A stretch of DNA of 64,000 nucleotides, taken from positions 62,001-126,000 of the forward strand of contig CAZDXB010000004.1 of assembly GCA_964509335.1 (NCBI GenBank). The letters run 5' to 3'. The position numbers and the translations under genes are program-made. The notes under the pieces are model-generated. The model worked only from the letters and a program-made list of their open reading frames with translations. It did no database searches and was not told the DNA's origin. This document shows, piece after piece, positions 1 to 7,864 of this stretch; within the stretch, counting starts at the first letter, position 1, and every line of letters starts with the position of its first letter. Origin of the DNA: CAZDXB01 sp964509335. GTDB taxonomy: Bacteria; Bacteroidota; Ignavibacteria; Kapaibacteriales; UBA2268.

Positions 1-2394
1 TTCGACCAATGCCTCGTTTTGGGAGCCACTGACAGCGAAGACAGCATAGCGACAAGCGGGGAGCATCAAACTTCCTTAGCCGGCGATTTCGATTCCTTCG
101 TTATAAATCTCGACACTGACGGGGACTTACAATGGGGAACTTACTACGGAGGTTCGCGCAAAGAAAAGCATCAGTTCGGAGGCGTAGCTTCCGACAGCAA
201 AGCTAATATAATTATTAGCGGATATACGAATAGCTCGGATAACATCTCGACGCCCTACGGACACCAGCCTACCTTTATCGGCGATTCGACTTTCGACGTC
301 GACCCCGATACGGGCGACACGGTTTACACATACTGGTACGACGCTTTCGTTGCGATGCTGGGAACGCGAATTACGATAAACCAATTCGACGACGTTTATT
401 GTTCGGGAAAAGAAATCGACGTTCCGTTTACCGTGGGATTAGATTTTCTTTCCGGCAATCAATTCACCTTGGAACTGTCCGATTCAACCGGCGACTTTTC
501 AGACCCGTTTGAAATCGGGACTCTTACAGGGACAGGGTCGGGAGTAATCTCCGGCTTATTAGACACTATTATACCGCCGGGAAACCATTATAGAATTAGA
601 ATAACGGCTTCCAATCCTGAGAACACAAGCCAAGACAACGGATTTGATATTACCGTAGCGCCTTTACCCGAACCGGTAATACAAGGCGATTCAGTAGTTT
701 GTTCGCGCAACAACTATAATTACTCCGTTTACACAGAATCCGGCGCGACAAACCAATGGTTTATAGAAGGAGGAAAAATAATAGGCGATTCTACTTTACA
801 CGAAGTGGAAGTCGTTTGGGAAGACGGAATAGAAGGTTCTCTAAAAGTTATCCAGACAATCGAAGCGACAGGATGTATTGATTCAACCCAATACGACGTG
901 GAAATAATCGTTTCTCCCAAACCGACAATAGCCGGCGACTCAAGCGTAACGGCATATACAACGGGATTTTATTCGGCTCCGTCGGTCTCCAGTTTAGAAT
1001 ACGACTGGACAATAATTGGAGGAACGATAGTCGGCGACACGACGGACAACCGAATTCAAATAGATTGGGGCGGACCGGGCGTAGGATACGTTAAGCTCAA
1101 AATTACCGATACATTTACAAACTGTTCCGACACGGTGTCTTTTTACGTAACGATAAACTCATCGCCGCTAAGAATACAAGGCGTCGAAACTCCTTGTGAA
1201 AACACCGAAGAACTCTATTGGATAAGAACCGAAGACAGCAGCGCTACCTCTTGGTCCGTCAACGGCGGGGAAATCATAGCCGGAGAGGACGAGGATTCCG
1301 TAAGAATTCTTTGGAAAGAAGCCGGCGAAGGTTTCGTTGAAGCCGTTCACACCGACACGGCCGAAAACAAAAGCGATACGGTCGTAAAAAGAGTGGAAAT
1401 ATTAGAAGCTCCCGAAACGCCTCTTCTCGGAACGGAGGAGACCTGCGAAGGAATTACGGAAGTGTATTATACGGAAAACGATGACGGCTTCCCCGTAAAA
1501 TGGAGCGTTTACAACGGCGAAATAATCGGCGACGCCGACAAGGACACGGTAGAAGTAGAATGGAACAACATCGCCCCCGAGGTTGACTCTTCTTTCGTTT
1601 TAGGCTCCATTACGCTGGAAGTAACAAATCCAGAAAGCGGTTGCGTCGGAACGAAAACAAAATCGTCGTTTATTAGCAAAAATCCAAGCGCGGATTTCTT
1701 AGGCAGAACGTCGGTTTGCGCGGGAAGAGTAGAAACATACTTCGCCAAAGAAAAAGACGTCTTAATTAACGAATGGGTAGTTGAAGGCGGAACAATTTTA
1801 GGCTCGGCAAAGGATTCAGTTATTCAAGTTGAATGGGGCGAAGTAGGCGTAGGCTCGATTAAGCTAACGCAAACTAATTCCTCGCAATGCACCGATTCTT
1901 CGAAAAAGGATATTGTTATTAATTCCGTGCCGCCCAAACCGGAAATTACACAAAGCGGAAAAATACTTTACTCAAGCGCGGACGAAGGCAATCAATGGTT
2001 TGTCAACGGAAACAAAATTCAAGAAGCGACAAACAAGTTCTTTATGCCCGACTCTAGCGGCTATTATACCGTTCAGGTTACTAACGAAAAGAACTGTAAG
2101 TCCGATATGTCGGCTCCTTACTTCTTCGAAACGAAAGTAATTGACTTTAACGCCTCTCGCAAGTTCCTGAAGATATATCCTAATCCGACTGAAGGCGTTA
2201 TTAGTATTGAAATCAAAAGAGAATTGCGCTTTCCCGCAACATTAGAAATAAAGAATATAGTCGGTCGCAAAGTAGCCGAATACGCTCTCGAAAAATCAAA
2301 GTCTATAGACATAGGAAGTTTGCCCAGCGGAAGCTATATAATAAACGTAAAAGTAGAAGGTCTTATATACGCTTACAAGATTATTAAGATTTAG
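1..2394 (+). CDS. Large secreted protein with SBBP repeat, PKD-like domains and T9SS sorting domain (5' truncated)
   Basis: The reading frame is open to the left edge of the window, so the true start is upstream; the TTG at 19 is not a convincing start. Counting from that TTG, residues 1-115 resemble SBBP beta-propeller repeats (LQWGTYYGGS). An Ig-like segment follows, then five PKD-like units of about 80 residues, each built on a W-x-(V/I)-x-GG-x-I-x-G core and a later V-x-(V/I)-x-W strand. The last 75 residues form a type A T9SS C-terminal domain (KIYPNPTEG start, GSYIINV near the end). Such proteins are exported by Sec, moved across the outer membrane by T9SS and often attached to the surface. 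The specific role is unknown; adhesion or matrix function is inferred. A strong terminator follows. Confidence 0.85.
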   Translation, partial: FDQCLVLGATDSEDSIATSGEHQTSLAGDFDSFVINLDTDGDLQWGTYYGGSRKEKHQFGGVASDSKANIIISGYTNSSDNISTPYGHQPTFIGDSTFDVDPDTGDTVYTYWYDAFVAMLGTRITINQFDDVYCSGKEIDVPFTVGLDFLSGNQFTLELSDSTGDFSDPFEIGTLTGTGSGVISGLLDTIIPPGNHYRIRITASNPENTSQDNGFDITVAPLPEPVIQGDSVVCSRNNYNYSVYTESGATNQWFIEGGKIIGDSTLHEVEVVWEDGIEGSLKVIQTIEATGCIDSTQYDVEIIVSPKPTIAGDSSVTAYTTGFYSAPSVSSLEYDWTIIGGTIVGDTTDNRIQIDWGGPGVGYVKLKITDTFTNCSDTVSFYVTINSSPLRIQGVETPCENTEELYWIRTEDSSATSWSVNGGEIIAGEDEDSVRILWKEAGEGFVEAVHTDTAENKSDTVVKRVEILEAPETPLLGTEETCEGITEVYYTENDDGFPVKWSVYNGEIIGDADKDTVEVEWNNIAPEVDSSFVLGSITLEVTNPESGCVGTKTKSSFISKNPSADFLGRTSVCAGRVETYFAKEKDVLINEWVVEGGTILGSAKDSVIQVEWGEVGVGSIKLTQTNSSQCTDSSKKDIVINSVPPKPEITQSGKILYSSADEGNQWFVNGNKIQEATNKFFMPDSSGYYTVQVTNEKNCKSDMSAPYFFETKVIDFNASRKFLKIYPNPTEGVISIEIKRELRFPATLEIKNIVGRKVAEYALEKSKSIDIGSLPSGSYIINVKVEGLIYAYKIIKI

Positions 2395-2427
2395 TTTGAC
2401 ATAGATTCATAGAACATAGCGACAAGA

Positions 2428-2460
2428 CGCCCGACAAATAAAATTTAGTCGGGCGTTTTT
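2428..2460 (+). terminator. Rho-independent terminator after the T9SS protein
   Basis: A perfect 8-bp stem (CGCCCGAC paired with GTCGGGCG) with a 12-nt loop is followed directly by TTTTT. It lies 34 nt after the stop codon of the preceding gene. Confidence 0.9.
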
Positions 2461-2640
2461 CGCGTTTATTAGCGGTATTTATCCAACTTACAAAATATAG
2501 CGGCGCATCTTTAATTATATATCCCGTTATAAAGCAATATATTAATAAATATATAATGTGCGCTTCTGCGCCGCAATTATTTTAGGTTGAAATTTTTAGA
2601 AATAATACATTTTGCGCCTTCGATTTACGTCTTATGGGAA

Positions 2641-2661
2641 AGCGCTTCTACGCGAAGCGCT
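2641..2661. repeat. Inverted repeat upstream of the AhpD-like gene
   Basis: AGCGCTTC and GAAGCGCT form a perfect 8-bp stem with a 5-nt loop. No T-tract follows, so this is not an obvious terminator. It lies 41 nt upstream of the AhpD-like start and could be an operator or mRNA leader hairpin. The rest of the 2395-2701 spacer holds the terminator at 2428-2460 and AT-rich sequence in which I see no gene. Confidence 0.5.
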
Positions 2662-2701
2662 AAACAATATAATTTAATAATAAATAAATTGGAGGCATAA
2701 G

Positions 2702-3052
2702 ATGAATCAGAGCTATCCGGAAATAAACGAAAAGGTGCATTCCTTGATGCAGGAATACGGCAAGGAAAGTCCGGACATTATGGACAGTTTTATGAAGTTA
2801 CATAAAGCCAGCACGGCTGACGGAGCGTTAAGTCAGAAGATGAAAGAGTTGATAGCGTTGGCTATTGGAATTACCGTTCGTTGCGACGGATGTATAGCGT
2901 TTCACGTGCACGACGCCTTGAAATCGGGCGCTCAATACGACGAAATAGTCGAAACTATCGGCGTCGCTATTTTTATGGGCGGCGGTCCTTCGGTCGTTTA
3001 CGGTTCGCAAGCTCTCGAAGCCTTGAAGGAATTTAAGGAGAAAGGTCTCTAA
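2702..3052 (+). CDS. AhpD-like carboxymuconolactone decarboxylase family protein
   Basis: A 116-residue protein of the AhpD/CMD fold. It carries the CxxC pair of the alkylhydroperoxidase-like branch (RCDGC, about residues 59-62) followed by the H-x-x-x-A region (FHVHDALKSGA), and the typical C-terminal helix with GGGPSVVYG. Family members use the two cysteines for peroxide or disulfide chemistry; many small stand-alone members have no known substrate. The start is well supported by GGAGG about 7 nt upstream of the ATG. The gene is monocistronic, with terminators on both sides. A role in peroxide stress is inferred from the family only. Confidence 0.85.
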   Translation: MNQSYPEINEKVHSLMQEYGKESPDIMDSFMKLHKASTADGALSQKMKELIALAIGITVRCDGCIAFHVHDALKSGAQYDEIVETIGVAIFMGGGPSVVYGSQALEALKEFKEKGL

Positions 3053-3069
3053 ATCTCACTTTGTAAATA

Positions 3070-3112
3070 AGGACGTGGAGCCGGCGGTCTTCTATGCCGG
3101 CTTTACGTCCTC
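3070..3112. terminator. Bidirectional terminator between the AhpD-like gene and rpiB
   Basis: A long hairpin whose arms begin AGGACGT and end ACGTCCT, with an inner AGCCGGC/GCCGGCT stem and two internal mismatches. It sits between two convergent genes and has AT-rich flanks on both sides, so it can serve both. Confidence 0.8.
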
Positions 3113-3130
3113 TTATATAGATTATTTGTT

Positions 3131-3571
3131 TTAACATCCAGTTAAATTGTGAATCTTTTCGACTCTTATCATATGTCTTCCTCCTTCGAATTCTTCCTCT
3201 ATAAATTTCAGCGCCATTTGCTTCGCTGTTTCAAAATCGGTCAAGCGCTCTCCCATATTTAAAACATTTGCGTTGTTATGTTTTCTCGCCAGCTCAGCCA
3301 TCTTAACCGAGCAGCAATTCGCGGCTCTTATTCCGCTAACTTTATTACACACGATACTTACGCCGATTCCCGAGCCGCAAACGACAATGCCAAAATCCGC
3401 CGCGCCAGTCGCGACAGCTTCCGCCGCCGGCAAAGCAAAATCAGGATAATCCACGCTGTCTTCGGAAAAAGCGCCAAAGTCCAAAGCCTGATAATCTTTT
3501 GACTTTACAAATTCAATCAATTCAGTCTTAAGTTTAAAACCAGCGTGGTCTGAACCAAAAGCAATTTTCAT
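3131..3571 (-). CDS. rpiB: Ribose-5-phosphate isomerase B
   Basis: A 146-residue RpiB/LacA family protein, which interconverts ribose 5-phosphate and ribulose 5-phosphate in the non-oxidative pentose phosphate pathway. Visible motifs: N-terminal GSDHAGF, the catalytic cysteine in VVCGSGIGVS, the RAANC segment, the phosphate-binding NNANVL segment (catalytic-site His in KHNN), and the C-terminal GGRH. Length is normal for the family. The start codon lies at the edge of the AT-rich DnaA-box region, so its promoter must be inside that region. Downstream is the convergent terminator at 3070-3112. Confidence 0.95.
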   Translation of the reverse strand: MKIAFGSDHAGFKLKTELIEFVKSKDYQALDFGAFSEDSVDYPDFALPAAEAVATGAADFGIVVCGSGIGVSIVCNKVSGIRAANCCSVKMAELARKHNNANVLNMGERLTDFETAKQMALKFIEEEFEGGRHMIRVEKIHNLTGC

Positions 3572-3600
3572 AACTCTTTTATCCTTTTCTCAATGCTAAA

Positions 3601-3932
3601 TTCTCAACAAAGATATAAACAATAGAGCAAAATTTATCAACACATCAAAAATAATATATAGAAATTTTGTTGAAAAAAAAGAAATAAAGAAAATTTATAG
3701 ATTTTCAACAAAGTTTAAAAAGAAATATAATTTATCAACACTGTTTTCCACACAAAAATCAATTACAAAATAGGTTTCTAAATACAAACGAAAAATAGAT
3801 TTAATTCTTTACTTAATAGTTCTATCAACATTTCCACCGCTATTAATACAATAATAAAACGTAAATTTAGATATATAGATAAAAGAAATAATTATTAATG
3901 TAGATATCTTTTGTGGAAAAATTACTATCTGT
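3601..3932. other. Candidate replication origin (oriC): cluster of DnaA-box-like 9-mers in AT-rich spacer
   Basis: The spacer between serS and rpiB (3572-3932) is very AT-rich and contains no gene. It holds TTATCAACA at 3634-3642 and 3732-3740, TTTTCAACA at 3702-3710 and on the minus strand at 3668-3676, TTTTCCACA at 3744-3752 and on the minus strand at 3912-3920, and CTATCAACA at 3822-3830. These are one or two changes from the TTATCCACA DnaA box. Three neighbouring boxes are spaced 34, 34 and 30 nt. Two parS-like sites lie 24-26 kb away, and parS normally clusters near the origin. dnaA is not in the window. The oriC call is an inference. Confidence 0.55.
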
Positions 3933-5198
3933 TTATTTAGCTATTTGATTAAAAGAACAATAGTCTTTTAAAACATCGGGTAATTTAATAGAGCCGTCTT
4001 TTTGTAAAAGATTTTCTATTAACGCAACCATAACTCGAGGAGTCGCGAGAGCGCTTCCGTTTAAAGTATGAACAAATCGCGGCTTTGAATTCGGCGATTC
4101 TTTGTAGCGTATATTTGCTCTTAGCGCTTGAAAATCAACGAAGTTGGAGCAGCTAGACACTTCCAGCCATTTTTGCTCGGCGGGAGCCCAAACTTCAAAG
4201 TCGTATGTCTTAGCGCTTGAGAAACTTGTATCCCCAGAGCATAATAATAGTATTCTGTATGGAAGTTCTAATAATTGCAACAACTTCTCTACGTCTTCTA
4301 CCATAGATTCAAGTTCGTCGTAAGAATTCTCCGGTTCTACGAATTTTACCAGTTCTACTTTGTTGAATTGGTGTATTCTGAGCAGTCCTTTTGTTTCCTT
4401 TCCGTAGCTTCCGGCTTCTCTGCGAAAGCAAGGGGAGTAACCGCAGAATTTTGTAGGTAAGTCTTCTTTTGAAAGAGTATCGCCGGCGAAGTAATTAGTT
4501 ATTGGCACTTCGGCTGTCGGTATTAAGTAGAATTCGTCTTTTTCCACTTTATACATATCTTCTTCAAGTTTTGGAATTTGACCTGAGCCTATCATTGAGT
4601 TTTTGTTGACTATAAAAGGCGTCATTAACTCTTTGTATCCGAGCTGATGAACGTTGTATTCGAGCATAAAGTTAATAAGAGCTCTTTCGAGCGCCGCGCC
4701 TTGATTTTTATACATAGCGAATCCGGCTCCGGAAATCTTCGCGGCTCTTTCAAAATCGAGTATATCTAATTCTTTGCCGATTTGAATGTGGTCTTTATCG
4801 ATTTTTTCTTTCTTTTCGCCCCATTCTTTAACCAATTTATTGTCATCTTCGCTTTTGCCGATAGGAACCGATTCGTGAAGCGGATTCGGTATATAAAAAA
4901 GATTGTTCTTTATTTTATCTTCTATGTTCCCAAGCTCTTCGTCAATTGATTTTATTCGTTGCGAAACTTCTTGCATCGCTTGAATTTTGTCGGACGCGTC
5001 TTTCTTTTCCTTTTTTAGAGCTCCTATTTCTTTGGAAGTCTCGTTTCGCTTTTGCTTTAGCGTTTGAGCTTCTTTAATTAAGTTCCTGCGCTTTTCGTCC
5101 AGCTCGATTATTTCTCTTACTTCCGCTTTCTCGTTTTTGTTCTTTATAGTCTCCTCGACTAACTTGGCGTTTTCTCTTATAAACTTTAAGTCCAACAT
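3933..5198 (-). CDS. serS: Serine--tRNA ligase
   Basis: A 421-residue class II aminoacyl-tRNA synthetase that charges tRNA-Ser. The first ~105 residues are the long antiparallel coiled-coil arm that grips the tRNA-Ser variable arm (KEIGALKKEKKDAS region). The catalytic domain shows TAEVPITN, motif 2 (FRREAGSYG) and motif 3 near the end (NGSALATPRVMVALIE). EVSSCSNFVDFQ is the usual serine/ATP-site segment. Length is normal. The gene is divergent from the NifU-like gene and its 3' end borders the candidate origin. Confidence 0.97.
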   Translation of the reverse strand: MLDLKFIRENAKLVEETIKNKNEKAEVREIIELDEKRRNLIKEAQTLKQKRNETSKEIGALKKEKKDASDKIQAMQEVSQRIKSIDEELGNIEDKIKNNLFYIPNPLHESVPIGKSEDDNKLVKEWGEKKEKIDKDHIQIGKELDILDFERAAKISGAGFAMYKNQGAALERALINFMLEYNVHQLGYKELMTPFIVNKNSMIGSGQIPKLEEDMYKVEKDEFYLIPTAEVPITNYFAGDTLSKEDLPTKFCGYSPCFRREAGSYGKETKGLLRIHQFNKVELVKFVEPENSYDELESMVEDVEKLLQLLELPYRILLLCSGDTSFSSAKTYDFEVWAPAEQKWLEVSSCSNFVDFQALRANIRYKESPNSKPRFVHTLNGSALATPRVMVALIENLLQKDGSIKLPDVLKDYCSFNQIAK

Positions 5199-5378
5199 AT
5201 CCGTTTTTCTTTTATTTTACATCAAAATCAAAAGTCAAAATTAGACAATTTTATTCAAATCGCTATATAGTATTTGGATTATAGCAATCACAAGTCAATT
5301 TTTGTTTTGTATTAAACAATAAATACTTATCTTATGCGACAATTAAAAAAATCATTTGATAAAAAAAGCGAGGAAGAA

Positions 5379-5624
5379 ATGGCGGAACAAAGTCTTATGC
5401 ATCAGAACGTAAAGAATATAATAGAGAAAGAAATCAGACCGTTTATAGAAGCCGACGGCGGCAAGATAAATTTAAAAGAAGTAAAGGACGACGGGACCGT
5501 TTACGTAGAACTCGCCGGAGCTTGCGCGGGATGCCCCGGCGCCGCTATGACTCTTAAAGGCGGCGTGGAAAGAATCCTAAAGATGAAAATAGACGGAATC
5601 AAAGAAGTTAAGTTGGCGTATTAA
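5379..5624 (+). CDS. NifU-like C-terminal domain Fe-S scaffold protein
   Basis: A small NifU C-terminal (Nfu) domain protein. The CAGCPGA motif provides the two cysteines that bind a [4Fe-4S] cluster for delivery to target proteins. I place the start at the ATG at 5379 (81 residues) because GAGGAAG lies just upstream. An in-frame ATG at 5334 would add 15 residues (a Lys-rich leader) but has no ribosome-binding site. The domain starts MHQNVKNIIEKEIRPF, as in other stand-alone Nfu proteins. A strong terminator follows. No other suf or isc gene is in the window. Confidence 0.92.
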   Translation: MAEQSLMHQNVKNIIEKEIRPFIEADGGKINLKEVKDDGTVYVELAGACAGCPGAAMTLKGGVERILKMKIDGIKEVKLAY

Positions 5625-5678
5625 CGCTATAAGCCGTTAGTTTCTAGCGAATTCTACTGTATAATACATTATAATTAT

Positions 5679-5715
5679 AGCTCCGTTAAACGATTGAGTA
5701 TAACGGAGCTTTTTT
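5679..5715 (+). terminator. Rho-independent terminator after the Nfu-like gene
   Basis: A perfect 10-bp stem (AGCTCCGTTA/TAACGGAGCT) with a 12-nt loop, followed by TTTTT. It also has A/T-rich flanks. Confidence 0.92.
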
Positions 5716-5836
5716 GTTAATAGCGCAAACAGCGGCGTTTATTTTTGCAAAACAACGATAAATGACAGAAGCGAGACTGTGAAGATTGTTATGAGGAATT
5801 AGGAGCTTGTTCATTTAGTAAAATATGTTTTGCGGG

Positions 5837-5864
5837 AAGGCGGACCTATGCGTTCGCCTTTTTT
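5837..5864 (+). terminator. Second plus-strand terminator-like hairpin
   Basis: AAGGCGGA pairs with TTCGCCTT (one G-U pair), followed by a T-tract. No plus-strand gene lies between this and the terminator at 5679-5715, so it is either a back-up element or the end of a small RNA. In the opposite direction it has no T-tract and so does not obviously serve bshC. Confidence 0.5.
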
Positions 5865-5881
5865 ATTACTTTTTACGCTTA

Positions 5882-7207
5882 CTAAGGAGTCAATTCTAAT
5901 AAGTAATGTCTGTCGTAAAACAACCGCGACGGCGTCGAATCTATTAGCTTTTCCGCGTCGAAATTGTATTCCTTTAAAACGTTTAGCGAGCTTATTATTC
6001 TTTCTTGATACGCGCCGCCGGGCAATATGAAATTAAGAGCTTTCTTGGAGTTTTCGTCGGTTATCGCTTCGGGATTTTTGATTAACGATTTGAAATCGGA
6101 TTCCGCGTTTTTAATTATTTTTCGGCTTTCCGCGTTTAGGCATGTAGCGGAGATTCGAGGCGTTAAAGCGGGTTGAGCGACGCCGAAAAATGAATAGAGT
6201 TCCTTCAGAAGTAAGGAATGGGATAGCTCGCTGGGAGAAACAACTCTAGCCGCGCTGGGGGCGACGCATTCTTGGAATATTTGTTCGAGCATAGCGTTTG
6301 GGATATGCGAGGTTAAATCGCTTTTATTGCTTTGGAACGGTAGAATAAGGTTGTTTAATTTTGTTTTCAAATTGACCGACTCGGATTTTGTTTTTATTTC
6401 GTATCCCTCTTCGGTCATCTCCGAAGCGTTTTTTTCTGCTAATAGCTGCGTCGAGCGTCGATTTAGGATTTCATTTTCAACTAAATGATTAAAGAAGCCG
6501 GCTTTTCTCGCTTCGGACATTTTTATAAACGCGGGGCGCCGTTCGCCGAAAACGTAATTGCAGAAGTGGATGAAAGCGTTAGTCCAATATTGATTCGGGC
6601 GGGAGGCGTTGAGAATTGTCGCTCTGACGGAATTATCGTCAATACCGATTTGAGCTAATAATTTTCTTGTTATTAATATTATTTCTTTGTCGAATTTCTT
6701 TTCGGCTATAGCTTCTCTGTCAATTTTGCTGGTAGAGCTAGAGCAGAAAAATGTTTTTAACTCGCCTTCAACGTTGTGTATCGTAATTTCCGAGGCGTCT
6801 AGGTTGTCGGTAGAGTCGTCTTCCAGCCATAATAAGGGAATGAATTCGTAATCGTTGGCGGATTCGTTAAGTTTCGCGCTAATCTTAACGACGGATATTA
6901 TTTTCAGTAAGTTATGCGTTGCGCCTAGTAAGAAAGACGGCTTTAAGCTCGCGCTTACGAAAGCCGGTTTTTTAGCGTATGAAACTAGAAGCGGGTCTTT
7001 AAATGAACGAGCTGGCTTTGGCGTTGAAAGGCGAGATAATTCATTCAATTTTGAGAAATCGGCGGTTTTGAGAATGGCGTTAAGTTCTTCGTCGCTCGGC
7101 GGCTTGTTTAGCGGTTTTGCGCGGGAGCGCAAAAAAACGTTTCCTTTCAGATAGTCTATGAAAATCTTTGGAAATTTCTTCGTTTCGACGAAGTCTATCG
7201 AGGGCAT
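5882..7207 (-). CDS. bshC: Divergent BshC-like cysteine-adding enzyme (bacillithiol biosynthesis)
   Basis: A 441-residue protein that I assign to the BshC (YllA) family, which adds cysteine to GlcN-malate in the last step of bacillithiol synthesis. Supporting segments: the IKxxxEL-type helix followed by EFIPLLWLEDDS (family: P-V-F-W-L-E-G/D-D), the central FIHFCNYVFGERRPAFI stretch, and the C-terminal GGAYQERIISSLNVL (family: P-x-G-x-x-Q-E-R). Oddities: it is about 90 residues shorter than typical members, and the usual TGQQ-x-GLFTGP motif is replaced by unrelated residues around SFLLGATHN. It may be divergent or have lost activity. It lies 27 nt downstream of the response regulator and is probably co-transcribed with the two-component pair. 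Confidence 0.72.
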   Translation of the reverse strand: MPSIDFVETKKFPKIFIDYLKGNVFLRSRAKPLNKPPSDEELNAILKTADFSKLNELSRLSTPKPARSFKDPLLVSYAKKPAFVSASLKPSFLLGATHNLLKIISVVKISAKLNESANDYEFIPLLWLEDDSTDNLDASEITIHNVEGELKTFFCSSSTSKIDREAIAEKKFDKEIILITRKLLAQIGIDDNSVRATILNASRPNQYWTNAFIHFCNYVFGERRPAFIKMSEARKAGFFNHLVENEILNRRSTQLLAEKNASEMTEEGYEIKTKSESVNLKTKLNNLILPFQSNKSDLTSHIPNAMLEQIFQECVAPSAARVVSPSELSHSLLLKELYSFFGVAQPALTPRISATCLNAESRKIIKNAESDFKSLIKNPEAITDENSKKALNFILPGGAYQERIISSLNVLKEYNFDAEKLIDSTPSRLFYDRHYLLELTP

Positions 7208-7234
7208 TGAATTAATTATATATTTCTCTTATAT

Positions 7235-7864
7235 TTATTCTACGAGACGGTTTTTCAATGCGTAATGAGTGATTTCCGCGTTGTTTTTCATACCCATTTT
7301 CTCTAAGATTCTTAGCCGATAAGTCGAAACGGTGTTTATGCTTAAAGATAGCTCTTTCGCTATGTCGGAAGCGGTTTTTCCGGAAGCTATCATACACATT
7401 ACTTGATATTCCCTATCGGATAAATATTCGTGGAGCGGTTGCTCGCCGCCTTCTAGCTTTGACGCCAGCAACTCGGCGAGGAAGGGGGATATATATTTTC
7501 TTCCGCTCGCTACTTTTCTTATCGCTTCTATAAGAACCTCCGCTTCGCTTTCCTTGTTAATGTAGCCGGAAGCGCCGGCTTTTAATACTCTTACGGCGTA
7601 TTGTTCTTCGGGATAAATAGTGAAAATCAAAACCGGCGTGTCGGGTTTTATGGATTTGATTTCTTTTAAAGTATCCAAGCCGTCCTTGCCGGGCATAGAG
7701 ATGTCTAGTATTATTACGTCGTAATCGTTTTTCATTAGTTTAGATATTAGCTCGGCGCCTGAATTGGCGTCGTCAACTACTTTAATGTCCATTGATTCGT
7801 CGAATATCTGCTTTAATCCCTTCCTAACGACCGCGTGGTCGTCCGCAATTATTATCTTAATCAT
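7235..7864 (-). CDS. NarL/FixJ-type response regulator
   Basis: A response regulator of about 209 residues: receiver domain followed by a LuxR-type helix-turn-helix. The receiver shows the acidic pair in IIADDHAVVRKG, the phospho-acceptor Asp in VIILDISMPGKDG, the Thr-side strand LIFTIY and the Lys in LKAGASGYINKES. The output domain has LSDREYQVMCMIASG and AKELSLSINTVSTY. I place the start at the ATG at 7864, which has GGAG 10 nt upstream and overlaps the end of the sensor-kinase gene by 8 nt; an in-frame TTG at 7879 is less likely. It is clearly the partner of the adjacent kinase. Targets are unknown; bshC lies directly downstream. Confidence 0.93.
   Translation of the reverse strand: MIKIIIADDHAVVRKGLKQIFDESMDIKVVDDANSGAELISKLMKNDYDVIILDISMPGKDGLDTLKEIKSIKPDTPVLIFTIYPEEQYAVRVLKAGASGYINKESEAEVLIEAIRKVASGRKYISPFLAELLASKLEGGEQPLHEYLSDREYQVMCMIASGKTASDIAKELSLSINTVSTYRLRILEKMGMKNNAEITHYALKNRLVE

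Noticed and set aside
2920..2935. parS-like TTTCACGTG in the AhpD-like gene
   Set aside because: Only the left half matches; the right half (CACG) departs from GAAACA, and the site lies inside a coding sequence.
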